Shown: positions 35,804 to 44,782, counted from the first letter of the stretch. The stretch is 64,000 nucleotides of DNA from Thermatribacter sp048814795 (GCA_048814795.1 CP184673.1:1612001-1676000), one strand, 5' to 3'. Program-made: numbers and translations. The notes: generated by a model from the sequence alone, not told the origin.

Positions 35804-37403
35804 ATGAATCAAATTGGTATTTTTCTGATTGTTCTGGCCTACCTGGTAATCACCGGATACCTTGGATACGTGGGATATCGGCGTACCAAAACCACTACTG
35901 ACTATCTCCTGGCAGGAAGAGAAGCTCACCCTTACGTTATGGCCATGTCTTATGGGGCCACCTTCATAAGCACTTCGGCAATTGTGGGCTTTGGAGGAGC
36001 AGCTGCACTTTTTGGAATGAGCCTCCTCTGGCTTACTTTTCTGAACATCTTCGTGGGAATATTCATAGCTTTTGTTTTCTTTGGACACCGTACCCGAACC
36101 ATGGGTTACAACCTGGATAGCCACACTTTACCCGAACTGCTGGGAAAGCGTTTTCAATCCAGGTTTGTTCAGATATTCAGCGGGATTATGATTTTCCTCT
36201 TCATGCCCATCTACACTGCGGCAGTCCTGATGGGAGCGGCCCAATTCCTGGTGGTTAACCTGGGAATGAACTACGAGGTGGCTCTTTTCATTTTTTCAGC
36301 AATAGTAGCCCTATACGTTGTGATGGGCGGTCTAAAAGGAGTAATGTATGCTGATGCCTTTCAGGGAACCATTATGTTTCTGGGAATGATCTTCCTCCTG
36401 GTTTTAACCTACATAAAACTGGGAGGTGTAATTGACGCTCATAAGTCCTTATATCAGCTTAATCCCAAAATAGTGGAAATCATGGGTGCAGCCGGACATC
36501 GTGGCTTTACCCATTTTCCTGCTTTTGGCTCTAATCTGTGGTGGACGGTGCTTTCAACCATAATCCTTGGAGTGGGTATAGGCGTGCTTGCCCAACCCCA
36601 GCTCGTAGTAAGATTCATGACTGTACGAAGCAGCAGAGAATTGAACCGAGCAACCCTGGTGGGAGGAATTTTCATTCTGGCCATGACCGGTGTGGCCTTT
36701 ATAGTGGGGCCTCTCTCCAATGTATACTTCTTCCGCACCATGGGTAAAATCTCCTTTCTTGCCGCTGAGAAAAATGTGGATGCCATAATACCACTTTTCA
36801 TCCAGAGCACCATGCCCGGCTGGTTTAACGTACTCTTCCTGGTCACCCTGTTTGCTGCTGCTATGTCCACCATGAGCAGCCAGTACCACGCCATGGGTAC
36901 CGCTTTGAGCAGGGATGTGGTGGAAGCCTCGCTACGCAGGAAAAGCACTATTGGAGTGAGCCGTCTGGGAACCTCCATTGCCATACTATTTAGCACTTTT
37001 CTGGCCTGGGGCTTGCCCAAGTTCTACGGAGCCGGGTCGGCAATCATAGCCCGGGGAACTTCTCTTTTCTTTGGTCTGTGCGCCTCTACCTTGCTCCCTA
37101 TGTATGTGGGTGGCATTTACTCAAAAAAAAATAACCAGGGCAGGAGCAATAGCTGGAATGCTAACTGGGTTTTTCACCAGTATGTTCTGGTTCCTTTTTG
37201 TTCACGAGAAAGAATCCAGCGTGCTCCGGGTGTGCCAGGCCCTTTTTGGAAGACCAGCCCTGTGGGGACACCCCTGGAATGTGGTTGACCCTATCGTGGT
37301 GGCTCTGCCTCTTTCGGCTGTGGTGACCATTCTGGTAAGCGCTTTTACCAAGAAACCAGGCCCAGAGCACCTCAAAAGCTGCTTCAATGGGTTAGAAAAA
37401 TAG
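35804..37403 (+). CDS. Sodium:solute symporter (SSS family), frameshifted at an A9 run
   Basis: Na+-coupled uptake of an organic solute; the substrate (acetate-, proline- or sugar-like) is not evident. The first frame (35804 to about 37130) encodes around 440 residues with about 11-12 helices and family motifs such as YLLAGREAHPYVMAMSYGA and GVGIGVLAQPQL. At AAAAAAAAA (37123-37131) the frame shifts: the original frame runs to a stop at 37288 with a non-family tail, while the +1 frame continues as ITRAGAIAGMLTGFF and runs to 37403 with the final helices. Removing one A restores a protein of about 532 residues. Mutation, sequencing error or transcriptional slippage are all possible. Confidence 0.85.
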
Positions 37404-37483
37404 GAAACGGGTAAAGTGTACTAAGTATTGATTCAATCGCAAGGAGGGGGAAAGAGGACTGCTTGACTAAACCTTTTTAAGCA

Positions 37484-38137
37484 TCAGGTTTCTTCAAGCC
37501 TGGCCCTGCTTATCAAGGTAGCAATATCTACACGATCCTTGAGTTCTAATTTGCGCAGGATGTTGCTAATATGATTTTTTACAGTACTTTCACTTATGTA
37601 AAGCAGCTCAGAGATTTCGCGGTTGCTCTTCCCCTGAGCTATCAGTTTCGCAACCTCTATTTCTCTTGGGGAGAGCTTATTAAAAACCAACATTCTTTCC
37701 TCTTCGGGATTTTCTTTGCGGATCACTTCAAGCATCTTTGAATAGATTTTGGAATCAAGTAAAACCTCTCCAGAAAGGCAGGCCCGAATACTTTTTAGCA
37801 AATACTCAGGAGAGTAGTGTTTCAAAATATAGCCCCGCGCTCCTTCCCTAACAGCACGGTAAATAACTTCCTCGTTTTCCTCCACAGTAAGCATAACCAC
37901 TGGAAGATTGGCGTTTTTCTCTCTTAACTTGCGTAACACCTGAATTCCATCTTCACCAGAAAGATTTATATCAAGAATCACCAGATCAACTTTCTGGTTG
38001 GGAATTTTCTCCAGGGCCTCTCGATAGTTATAGGCAACACAGGCCACCTCCAGGTCCTCCTCTTCTTCAAGGAGTTTACGCAGGCCCGAAACGAAAATAG
38101 GGTGATCATCCACCAGGGCTATCCTATACTTTTTCAT
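37484..38137 (-). CDS. NarL/LuxR-family response regulator
   Basis: 217 residues. Receiver with D10/D11, phospho-acceptor D56 in LDINLSGEDG, T in VVMLTVEENE and K in GYILKHYSP; the C-terminal GerE helix-turn-helix contains LSPREIEVAKLIAQGKSNREIS and ends by 217. Coupled by a 4-bp overlap to the kinase gene. Convergent with the sodium symporter operon, which is a natural candidate target (inference). Confidence 0.93.
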   Translation of the reverse strand: MKKYRIALVDDHPIFVSGLRKLLEEEEDLEVACVAYNYREALEKIPNQKVDLVILDINLSGEDGIQVLRKLREKNANLPVVMLTVEENEEVIYRAVREGARGYILKHYSPEYLLKSIRACLSGEVLLDSKIYSKMLEVIRKENPEEERMLVFNKLSPREIEVAKLIAQGKSNREISELLYISESTVKNHISNILRKLELKDRVDIATLISRARLEET

Positions 38138-39666
38138 CCCTTTATCACCTCAAGAGGGATAGTAGCCTGTAACCTGGTCCCCTTACCCGGAGAGGAAATG
38201 ATACGCAGTCTTCCCTTTAACAGACGAACCCGGGATTTCAGGTTAGAAAGACCAAAATGCTCCCCAGTAAGGTCTTTAACCTCTTTTGGTGAAAATCCGA
38301 CTCCGTCGTCTTCTATCAAAACACGAAGCTTCTTTCCATCCTGCACCTCAACCATAACTTTTACCTGTTGAGCACGGGAGTGTTTCTGCACGTTGGAAAG
38401 CGCCTCCTGCACTATGGAAACAATGGTTTTGTAAACCCAGAAGGGCATTTTGTGAAAATCCAGGCTAAACCTTTTTTGCACTTTAACCTGGGGGGGTATA
38501 AAACTTTTAATCACCTCTTCAAGCCTGGCTTTCAGTTCCCCGGTTGAAACGGAATGTCCCTTCAACTCAGAAAGAATAAAACGCGACTCTTCAATCCCTG
38601 CCGAGGTCAAAAGCTTTATCTTATCCACCAGTGAGCAGGTAGCAGTATCGTCCACCTGCAATTTTCCCTCCAGAAAGTGAAAATAAATCTGCAAAGAGGC
38701 AAGGATTTGTGCCAGACCATCGTGCAACTCCCTGGCCAACCGGTTCCTTTCTTTCTCTCGAGTAAGTTTTTCAGTAGTTTCCAAAAAGTATAGGTTATCA
38801 AGGCAGGATACAGCAAGAGTAGCAATAATAGAAAGAATCAACAAATCCAGTAAATCCAACCTTTTGTTAAGAAAAACTGCAAGTATATACTTACCCGTAT
38901 AAGCAGAAATCACGGGTAAAAGAAGTAGCTCCCTATTTTTGAATAGAGCAAGTTTGGGGAATCCTTCATTAAGTATCTCTCTTATCGTCTCTTGCAAATC
39001 ACCAAGCCGATTCCAGCTCATTCTTTCCGGCCAGTTTAATTTAAAAACCCGGTAAGGCCGTTTAGTGGAAAGTTTGAAAATGACCATTTCGGTAGAGCCA
39101 GTGAGAACTCTCACCGAGCCACTCAATCTTTTAAAAACCTCTTCAGAGTTCTTAAAGCAGATTACGCTGCCAAAAAGAGAAACTATCTCTGAAAGGGCAA
39201 TAATACGACTTTCTCTTTGGTTACGGAGGGCATTCTCACGCAAAAGCAAAGCAATACTTTCCACCAAAGCCTCCAGACGAGGGATATCCTGCTCGTTAAA
39301 GCGTCGTGATACAGCGTTTAAATTTAAAACACCCACCACTTCCCCACTTTCATAAAAAATTGGCAAAGAAATCGAGGAATGCAAGCGACCCTTTCGACGA
39401 CTCAAGCCCTGGGAATTTGAGTCATCAATGATCAGAGGCTTTCCAGTTTCAAAAACCAGCGCTGAAATACCGGCTTCCTTAGCATCAACTTGCTTCCTCA
39501 AGTGTTCGGGAAAAATATTTTTGCCAGCAGCGATGTAAAGCTGACCCGCACTATCTCTAAGCAGCAAAGATCCGCTTTCTGAATCAGTAATCTCGATGGC
39601 CAACTCCAAAATGTGGTCCAGAATATTCTCTTCCTGAGCAGAGAAGATCCATCCCTTGTTTTTAAT
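38134..39666 (-). CDS. GAF-domain sensor histidine kinase (HisKA_3), apparent ATT start
   Basis: About 510 residues. GAF domain about 15-145, a second GAF-like region about 155-285, dimerisation helix with phospho-acceptor H315 in ARELHDGLAQIL, and HATPase with VQEALSNVQKHS, IEDDGVGF and LSNLKSRV. No membrane helix is evident, so a cytosolic sensor. The first standard codon (TTG, 39609) cuts into the first GAF helix. The 19 extra codons upstream encode EENILDHILELAIE, typical of the family, and begin at ATT (39666-39664) with GGAGG 7 bases away and an extended -10 behind it. Confidence 0.88.
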   Translation of the reverse strand: MKNKGWIFSAQEENILDHILELAIEITDSESGSLLLRDSAGQLYIAAGKNIFPEHLRKQVDAKEAGISALVFETGKPLIIDDSNSQGLSRRKGRLHSSISLPIFYESGEVVGVLNLNAVSRRFNEQDIPRLEALVESIALLLRENALRNQRESRIIALSEIVSLFGSVICFKNSEEVFKRLSGSVRVLTGSTEMVIFKLSTKRPYRVFKLNWPERMSWNRLGDLQETIREILNEGFPKLALFKNRELLLLPVISAYTGKYILAVFLNKRLDLLDLLILSIIATLAVSCLDNLYFLETTEKLTREKERNRLARELHDGLAQILASLQIYFHFLEGKLQVDDTATCSLVDKIKLLTSAGIEESRFILSELKGHSVSTGELKARLEEVIKSFIPPQVKVQKRFSLDFHKMPFWVYKTIVSIVQEALSNVQKHSRAQQVKVMVEVQDGKKLRVLIEDDGVGFSPKEVKDLTGEHFGLSNLKSRVRLLKGRLRIISSPGKGTRLQATIPLEVIKG

Positions 39667-39691
39667 AAAAATTCCTCCTTTTTACAAATTT

Positions 39692-39700
39692 ATTATAACA
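39692..39700 (-). promoter_or_regulatory. Extended -10 promoter of the GAF kinase operon
   Basis: TGT-TATAAT on the minus strand (TATAAT at 39697-39692). The transcript would start near 39685, about 19 bases before the proposed ATT start. Confidence 0.55.
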
Positions 39701-39741
39701 TGGCCCTTTTCCACAAAAAGTGAAACCGTTCTCTAATTTTA

Positions 39742-39750
39742 TGGTATAAT
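39742..39750 (+). promoter_or_regulatory. Extended -10 promoter for hydG
   Basis: TGG-TATAAT, with TATAAT at 39745-39750 and no convincing -35. Predicted start near 39757 gives a leader of about 130 nt before hydG. Confidence 0.6.
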
Positions 39751-39756
39751 TGTTTT

Positions 39757-39888
39757 GCCAAAATAAATAACAGAATTAAAATGCTGTGCCTGCGGTGAGG
39801 AGTAATTCTGAAACCAAGGGTGAAAGAAATGTAGCCCGGTTTGCGCACTCCCGCAGGCCGGGCAGTTTTTTTTAAAGGAGGATGCTTA
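39757..39888 (+). ncRNA. Structured hydG leader, riboswitch- or attenuator-like
   Basis: CAGAATTA (39771-39778) pairs perfectly with TAATTCTG (39803-39810). GCCTGCGG (39788-39795) can pair with CCGCAGGC (39851-39858), whose bases are also needed by the terminator hairpin at 39834-39863. So the RNA has two exclusive folds, one of which terminates before hydG. The linker region 39811-39833 is purine-rich and unpaired. I could not match it to a known riboswitch class or a T-box; ligand and class are unknown. Confidence 0.6.
39834..39873 (+). terminator. Intrinsic terminator in the hydG leader
   Basis: GCCCGG-TT-TGCG-loop-CGCA-GG-CCGGGC followed by eight T, immediately before the hydG ribosome site. 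Confidence 0.8.
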
Positions 39889-41379
39889 ATGAAAAGTGAG
39901 GTAACTTTACAAACCAAGGGGATAAATATTGAAGAATGGATGCGAGGAGTAATCAAGGAAGAAGAAATAGACCGCTACCTTGAAAAGGGCCGAGACTTTA
40001 TAAACGATGAGCACATCCAAGAATTGCTTGATGCCAATCGTAATCCTGAGCCTGCCAAAGTAAGGGACATACTTGCAAAATCCTTGAGTTTAGAGCGGCT
40101 GGAGCCCGAGGAAACAGCTACTCTCCTGAACGTGGAAGACGAAGAATTATGGAAAGAGATCTTTGAAACAGCAGCCCTGGTTAAGAAAAAAGTCTATGGG
40201 GACCGCATTGTAACCTTCGCACCTCTTTATTGCAGCAACTACTGCGTAAATAATTGCCTTTACTGTGGCTTTAGAAAAGATAATAAATACCAAAAAAGGC
40301 GTCGCCTAACTATTGAAGAAGTGAGAAAAGAAACCGAAGTTCTGGTATCTCTGGGACACAAAAGGCTCATCATGGTTTATGGGGAGCATCCTCTTTCTGA
40401 CATAGAGTATATAAAAAGCACTATCGAAACCGTGTACGAAACCCGGGTGGGCAATGGCGAGATTCGGAGGGTCAATGTTAATGCTGCTCCCATGGATATA
40501 AGCAGACTCAAGGTGCTCAAAGAGGTAGGAATTGGCACCTTTCAAGTATTTCAGGAAACCTACCATCACGAAACCTATCGGAAAGTGCATCCTAAGGGAA
40601 TCAAGGCCAATTATCGATGGAGACTTTACGCTCTGCATCGAGCTCAGGAAGCAGGCATAGATGATGTGGCTATAGGAGCCCTCTTTGGCCTATACGACTG
40701 GAAGTTTGAAGTCATGGGTCTTGTCTACCACACTATAGACCTCGAAAAGCACTTTGGAGGAGTGGGACCACATACCATTTCTTTCCCGAGGTTAGAGCCA
40801 GCAGTAAATACCCCCTTCATCCAGGAAACCCGTTACAAAGTAAGCGACCGGGATTTTAAAAGGCTGGTAGCAGTGTTGCGGCTATCAGTTCCCTATACGG
40901 GCCTTATTATAACCGCACGTGAACCAGCACACATTCGTAGAGAAGTGCTTCAGGTTGGATGTACCCAAACTGATGCCTCAACCAAGATAGGCATAGGAGC
41001 TTACAGCGATCGCTACCAAGAACAGGAACTGGAAAGGCAGCAGTTTATGATCGGAGACCCCCGCTCACTTGACGAGGTGATCCGGGAATTTGCCGAACTT
41101 GGATATTTGACCTCCTTCTGCACAGCAGGTTACCGGTGCGGAAGAACCGGAAGATATTTCATGGATATTGCCAAAAAGGGCAAGGTTCACCTTTTCTGCA
41201 TGCCCAACGCTATCCTAACTTTCAAGGAATACCTCATGGACTATGCCTCCCCAGAAACAAAGAAAGTCGGGGAAGAGCTTATTTCCAAAAAACTACCCGA
41301 AATTGAACCCCAAACCAGGGCCATCGTTGAAGAATATTTAAAGAGGATTGAAAAAGGTGAACGTGACCTCCGAATTTGA
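39889..41379 (+). CDS. hydG: HydG-family radical SAM enzyme ([FeFe]-hydrogenase maturase type)
   Basis: HydG splits tyrosine to make the CO and CN ligands of the [FeFe]-hydrogenase H-cluster. 496 residues from the ATG at 39889 with AAAGGAGG 7 bases upstream. The radical SAM motif is C119-X3-C123-X2-C126. In known HydG the auxiliary cluster uses CX2CX22C; here the segment reads CTAGYRCGRTG with a third Cys 20 residues later, so the second Cys has moved by three positions (CX5CX19C). The rest fits HydG better than its ThiH/tryptophan-lyase relatives. No hydE, hydF or hydrogenase genes are in the window. Confidence 0.85.
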   Translation: MKSEVTLQTKGINIEEWMRGVIKEEEIDRYLEKGRDFINDEHIQELLDANRNPEPAKVRDILAKSLSLERLEPEETATLLNVEDEELWKEIFETAALVKKKVYGDRIVTFAPLYCSNYCVNNCLYCGFRKDNKYQKRRRLTIEEVRKETEVLVSLGHKRLIMVYGEHPLSDIEYIKSTIETVYETRVGNGEIRRVNVNAAPMDISRLKVLKEVGIGTFQVFQETYHHETYRKVHPKGIKANYRWRLYALHRAQEAGIDDVAIGALFGLYDWKFEVMGLVYHTIDLEKHFGGVGPHTISFPRLEPAVNTPFIQETRYKVSDRDFKRLVAVLRLSVPYTGLIITAREPAHIRREVLQVGCTQTDASTKIGIGAYSDRYQEQELERQQFMIGDPRSLDEVIREFAELGYLTSFCTAGYRCGRTGRYFMDIAKKGKVHLFCMPNAILTFKEYLMDYASPETKKVGEELISKKLPEIEPQTRAIVEEYLKRIEKGERDLRI

Positions 41380-41725
41380 CAAATGGGCTCAGAAGACAGA
41401 AAAAGAGCTCCACAATATTGATGGATTTACCGAAAAACTCGAGTACTTAGCCAGAGCCCTAAGAGAAAGATACGGAATAGCGGTAAGGTTCGTAGAAATA
41501 CTGGGGAAAAGATGGTCACACCTTGCTGGCTGGGGTGACGAACATCCTTCTTTCCACTTTGAGCAAATACGCCTTTCTGAAAAGCTGGGAATGGTGGTTG
41601 AAACCAACCACCCTATCCCAGACCTGGAGAAAAAGAGACTGACTGCCTGGGTCAAGGAGAAAATTCTACCAGTGCTTATCGGAGAAACCCGGCTTTTAGC
41701 ACCGGAAAGGACCCAGAATGATTAA
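41357..41725 (+). CDS. Hypothetical protein downstream of hydG
   Basis: About 122 residues. I do not recognise a family. It has an amphipathic helix (EFDKWAQKTEKELHNIDGFTEKLEYLARAL), a beta-hairpin-like YGIAVRFVEILGKRWSHLAGWGDEHPSF and a C-terminal helix; no membrane segment or cysteine cluster. TTG (41348), GTG (41357) and GTG (41363) are possible starts; GAGG 10 bases before 41357 favours that one. It overlaps hydG by 23 bp in another frame, so is translationally linked to it and may help maturation (inference). It ends next to the convergent zinc-ribbon gene. Confidence 0.7.
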   Translation: MNVTSEFDKWAQKTEKELHNIDGFTEKLEYLARALRERYGIAVRFVEILGKRWSHLAGWGDEHPSFHFEQIRLSEKLGMVVETNHPIPDLEKKRLTAWVKEKILPVLIGETRLLAPERTQND

Positions 41726-42058
41726 TTAACAGTCCCTGAAGGACTCAAGTTCTTTAATCATACGATAGGGTTTGGTCAAAATTCGCAGGGGAAGATTTTT
41801 CAAGAACTCAGCCAGGTCTTTTTCGTATTCTTCGGTCAAGCGTCTGGGTTTGGTAAAAATTCTCTCCACCAGCTCTTCTCCATAAATAGCAAGTAACTTT
41901 TTCTTGTCAAAGCCAATTTCCAGACCACATTTTTTGCAAACGATGGACTGTACTATGCCTGCTCGGTAGATTATCTCGTGCTCCACCTCTTCCTGGCACT
42001 GCAAACAGTAAAGCAGGGTGGTCACTCTTTCTCCATCCAAATTTTTAAACCTCCTCAA
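41726..42058 (-). CDS. Zinc-ribbon small protein (bh-protein type)
   Basis: 110 residues. CLQCQEE (18-24) and CKKCGLE make two CxxC knuckles of a zinc ribbon; the rest is a helical tail rich in Lys and Leu. Proteins of this type are found beside several metabolic genes with no assigned function. Its start overlaps the hom stop by 4 bp, so it shares the hom transcript. Confidence 0.7.
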   Translation of the reverse strand: MRRFKNLDGERVTTLLYCLQCQEEVEHEIIYRAGIVQSIVCKKCGLEIGFDKKKLLAIYGEELVERIFTKPRRLTEEYEKDLAEFLKNLPLRILTKPYRMIKELESFRDC

Positions 42059-43353
42059 GAACCACTCTCGACACGAATAGCAAAAGCATCGCTCACCACC
42101 GAAAGCTTGCGGATATGCTCCAGAGCAAGTTGAAGCTGGCTTTCCTGGGTATGATGGGTCAAAAAATAGATGTAAGTGAGCTGGCTGGGAACACTAATTG
42201 GTTGCTTCACAGCCGAAAGGCTTACTCCGCAAGTCCCAAACTCGGTAGCTATTTTCCCCAAAACACCAGGCCGGTCATAAGCCAGTATCCTTACACAATA
42301 CTGATCAACTACCTCTTCCATAGGTTTCATCGGAAAGTTGTTAATGCAATTATATCCTGCTCTCCCCCGACAGGAATACTTCAGGTTCCTTATAGCCTCT
42401 ATTATGTCACCAACGATGGCACTGCCAGTAGCCTCTCCGCCAGCACCCGGTCCTATAAAGGTCAGGTTACGAGTTCTTGACTTCACAAAGATAGCATTTT
42501 CCACACCGTTGACCGAAGCCAGAGAGTGCCAGGAGGGCAAAAGCACCGGGTGTACTCTCAATTCAAGCTGGTTTTTATCTTTCTTGGCAATGGCTAAAAG
42601 CTTTATAACATAGCCGAGCTCTCTTGCAAAATCAATATCTTGGGGCAACAAAGCAGTAATACCTTCCCTGTATACCCGATCAACATCTACACGGGTGCGG
42701 AAAGCAAGTGAAGCCAGAATGGCAATTTTGTAAGCAGCATCAAAACCCTCCACATCCATGGTGGGCACCGGTTCTGCGTAACCGAGTTTCTGCGCCTCTT
42801 GAAGCGCCTCCTGGTAGGACACGCCTTTCAAAGACATTTCAGAAAGTATAAAATTGGTAGTACCGTTAACGATACCAAAAATCTCTTCTATATCATCTCC
42901 CAAAAGTTGTTCTTTAAGGACGTGAATTATGGGAATGCCTCCACCCACCGAACCTTCAAAGAAAAGCTCACTACCACTTTTTAGGGCCACCTGCAGGAGT
43001 TCCTCTCCCTTCTTGGCAACAAGCTCTTTATTAGGCGTTACCACAGTTTTGCCCCGTTCCAGAGCTTCCTTTACAATTGTAAAAGCCGGTTCCAGTCCTC
43101 CTATCGCTTCCACCACAACGTCAATGGAGTCATCATTCAGGACTTCAGCAGGATCTTCACCGCGCAGGGAGGGAGGAATTACAATGGAGCGAGCTCTAAC
43201 CCAATCTTTGTCAACAATTTTCACTACTTCCACGTTAACACCAAGCGCCTTTTCTATTTCGGCTTTTTGCTCCCAAAGAACTTTAACCGTACCGGAGCCT
43301 ACAGTTCCAAAACCGATAACACCAATGTTAATCCTGGTCTTTTTTTCCCTCAT
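42055..43353 (-). CDS. hom: Homoserine dehydrogenase
   Basis: Reduces aspartate semialdehyde to homoserine for threonine and methionine. 432 residues: Rossmann loop GFGTVGSGTV (14-23), the catalytic-domain GIVNGTTNFIL, and MDVEGFDAAYKIAILA with the active-site Asp/Lys pair. A C-terminal ACT domain (about 350-430, RILAYDRPGVLGKIA) points to threonine feedback. It draws on the same intermediate as dapA, so it competes with the lysine operon. 17 bp downstream of the amino-acid ABC ATPase gene. Confidence 0.95.
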   Translation of the reverse strand: MREKKTRINIGVIGFGTVGSGTVKVLWEQKAEIEKALGVNVEVVKIVDKDWVRARSIVIPPSLRGEDPAEVLNDDSIDVVVEAIGGLEPAFTIVKEALERGKTVVTPNKELVAKKGEELLQVALKSGSELFFEGSVGGGIPIIHVLKEQLLGDDIEEIFGIVNGTTNFILSEMSLKGVSYQEALQEAQKLGYAEPVPTMDVEGFDAAYKIAILASLAFRTRVDVDRVYREGITALLPQDIDFARELGYVIKLLAIAKKDKNQLELRVHPVLLPSWHSLASVNGVENAIFVKSRTRNLTFIGPGAGGEATGSAIVGDIIEAIRNLKYSCRGRAGYNCINNFPMKPMEEVVDQYCVRILAYDRPGVLGKIATEFGTCGVSLSAVKQPISVPSQLTYIYFLTHHTQESQLQLALEHIRKLSVVSDAFAIRVESGS

Positions 43354-43370
43354 ATAGCTCCTCCCTTAAA

Positions 43371-44111
43371 CTAAACGTTGATCACTTTACTCAAAAAAGC
43401 TCGGGTACGCTCGTTACGAGGGTTATAAAAAATTTCTTCCGGAGTGCCTTCTTCTACAATTTTACCATCGTCGATATAAATAACCCGATCGGCAACCTCT
43501 TTCGCAAAACCCATCTCATGAGTCACTACGATCATGGTCATTCCCTCGCGCGCCAGTTCTTTCATCACTTCCAAAACGTCTTTAACTGTCTCTGGATCCA
43601 GCGCCGAAGTGGGTTCGTCAAACATCATAACTTTGGGATTCATTGCCAGAGAGCGAGCGATAGCTACTCGCTGTTTTTGACCCCCCGAAAGCTGCCAGGG
43701 ATAGGCATCCTGCTTATCAAGCAGGCCTACCTTATGTAGAAAAGTCCGGGCTATCTCTTGAGCTTGCTGAGGTGGCATCTTCTTTACCTTCACCGGAGCA
43801 AGAGTGATATTCTGAAGGACTGTCATGTGAGGAAAAAGGTTAAAATTCTGAAATATCATTCCGATGGATTGCCTGACTTTGTTGAGATCCACCCCGTTTT
43901 GATGAATGTCCACGCCGTCCACCAGGACTTTTCCACTCTGTATTGGCTCCAGACCGTTCAGGCAACGCAAAAGCGTGCTCTTTCCAGAACCAGAAGCTCC
44001 AATAATCGCCACTACTTCTCCAAAACGAACTCTAAAATCGATATCCTTCAAAACGTGATGCTTTCCAAAATATTTGTTGAGACCCGTAACCTCGATTACC
44101 CACTCACTCAT
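43371..44111 (-). CDS. Polar amino-acid ABC transporter ATP-binding protein
   Basis: 246 residues of GlnQ/HisP type: Walker A GASGSGKST (38-46), signature LSGGQKQRVAIAR, Walker B MFDEPTSALDP, H-loop VTHEMGFA. With the permease (8-bp overlap) and binding protein upstream it makes a full importer for a polar amino acid. Confidence 0.93.
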   Translation of the reverse strand: MSEWVIEVTGLNKYFGKHHVLKDIDFRVRFGEVVAIIGASGSGKSTLLRCLNGLEPIQSGKVLVDGVDIHQNGVDLNKVRQSIGMIFQNFNLFPHMTVLQNITLAPVKVKKMPPQQAQEIARTFLHKVGLLDKQDAYPWQLSGGQKQRVAIARSLAMNPKVMMFDEPTSALDPETVKDVLEVMKELAREGMTMIVVTHEMGFAKEVADRVIYIDDGKIVEEGTPEEIFYNPRNERTRAFLSKVINV

Positions 44112-44760
44112 TGTACTGGAGCCTCTTTTCAGAATACCTCACTACCCGAGAAATTACGTAAGTCATCAAAAAGTAGAAAAGAGCCACCCCGGTCCAGATT
44201 TCGAAAGACTTGAAAGTTCTGGTAATGATGATCTGGCCAGTACGAGTGAGCTCGGCAATGGCGATTGTGGAAACCAAAGAAGAGTCTTTCAAAAGAGCAA
44301 TGAATTCGTTGCCCAGAGGAGGCAAAATGCGCACAAAAGCTTGAGGAAGAATTACATAGCGCATGGCCTGTCCCCAGGTCATACCCAGGGAACGCGCAGC
44401 TTCCATCTGCCCCTGAGCGATGGATTCAATGCCTCCCCTCACAATTTCACCCACATATGCACCGCTATTAATACCCATCGCAATAATTCCAGCAACAAAA
44501 GGATCCAGATTTAAACCCAGAGAAGGAAGAGCAAAATAAACAATAAAGATCTGTACCAGGAGAGGGGTACCCCGAATAAGCTCAATGTAAGCTGAGGAAA
44601 TAAAACGGAGAACAGGGTTGGGCCAGACTCGGGCCAACCCTGCCAGAATACCTATCACAAGCCCCAGGGCAATGGAAAATGCGGTGACCCTCAAAGTCAT
44701 CGAAGCTCCGACCAAAAGAGCAGGAAAGGCACCAAAAAGGGCCGTGAAGTCAAAATGCAA
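44104..44760 (-). CDS. Polar amino-acid ABC transporter permease
   Basis: 218 residues with about five membrane helices. HisM/GlnP family features are IRGTPLLVQIFIVYF and the EAA loop EAARSLGMTWGQAMRYVILPQ. A single permease gene implies a homodimer. Confidence 0.93.
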   Translation of the reverse strand: MHFDFTALFGAFPALLVGASMTLRVTAFSIALGLVIGILAGLARVWPNPVLRFISSAYIELIRGTPLLVQIFIVYFALPSLGLNLDPFVAGIIAMGINSGAYVGEIVRGGIESIAQGQMEAARSLGMTWGQAMRYVILPQAFVRILPPLGNEFIALLKDSSLVSTIAIAELTRTGQIIITRTFKSFEIWTGVALFYFLMTYVISRVVRYSEKRLQYNE

Positions 44761-44782
44761 ATCTTACTTCCTCCTATAAGTT

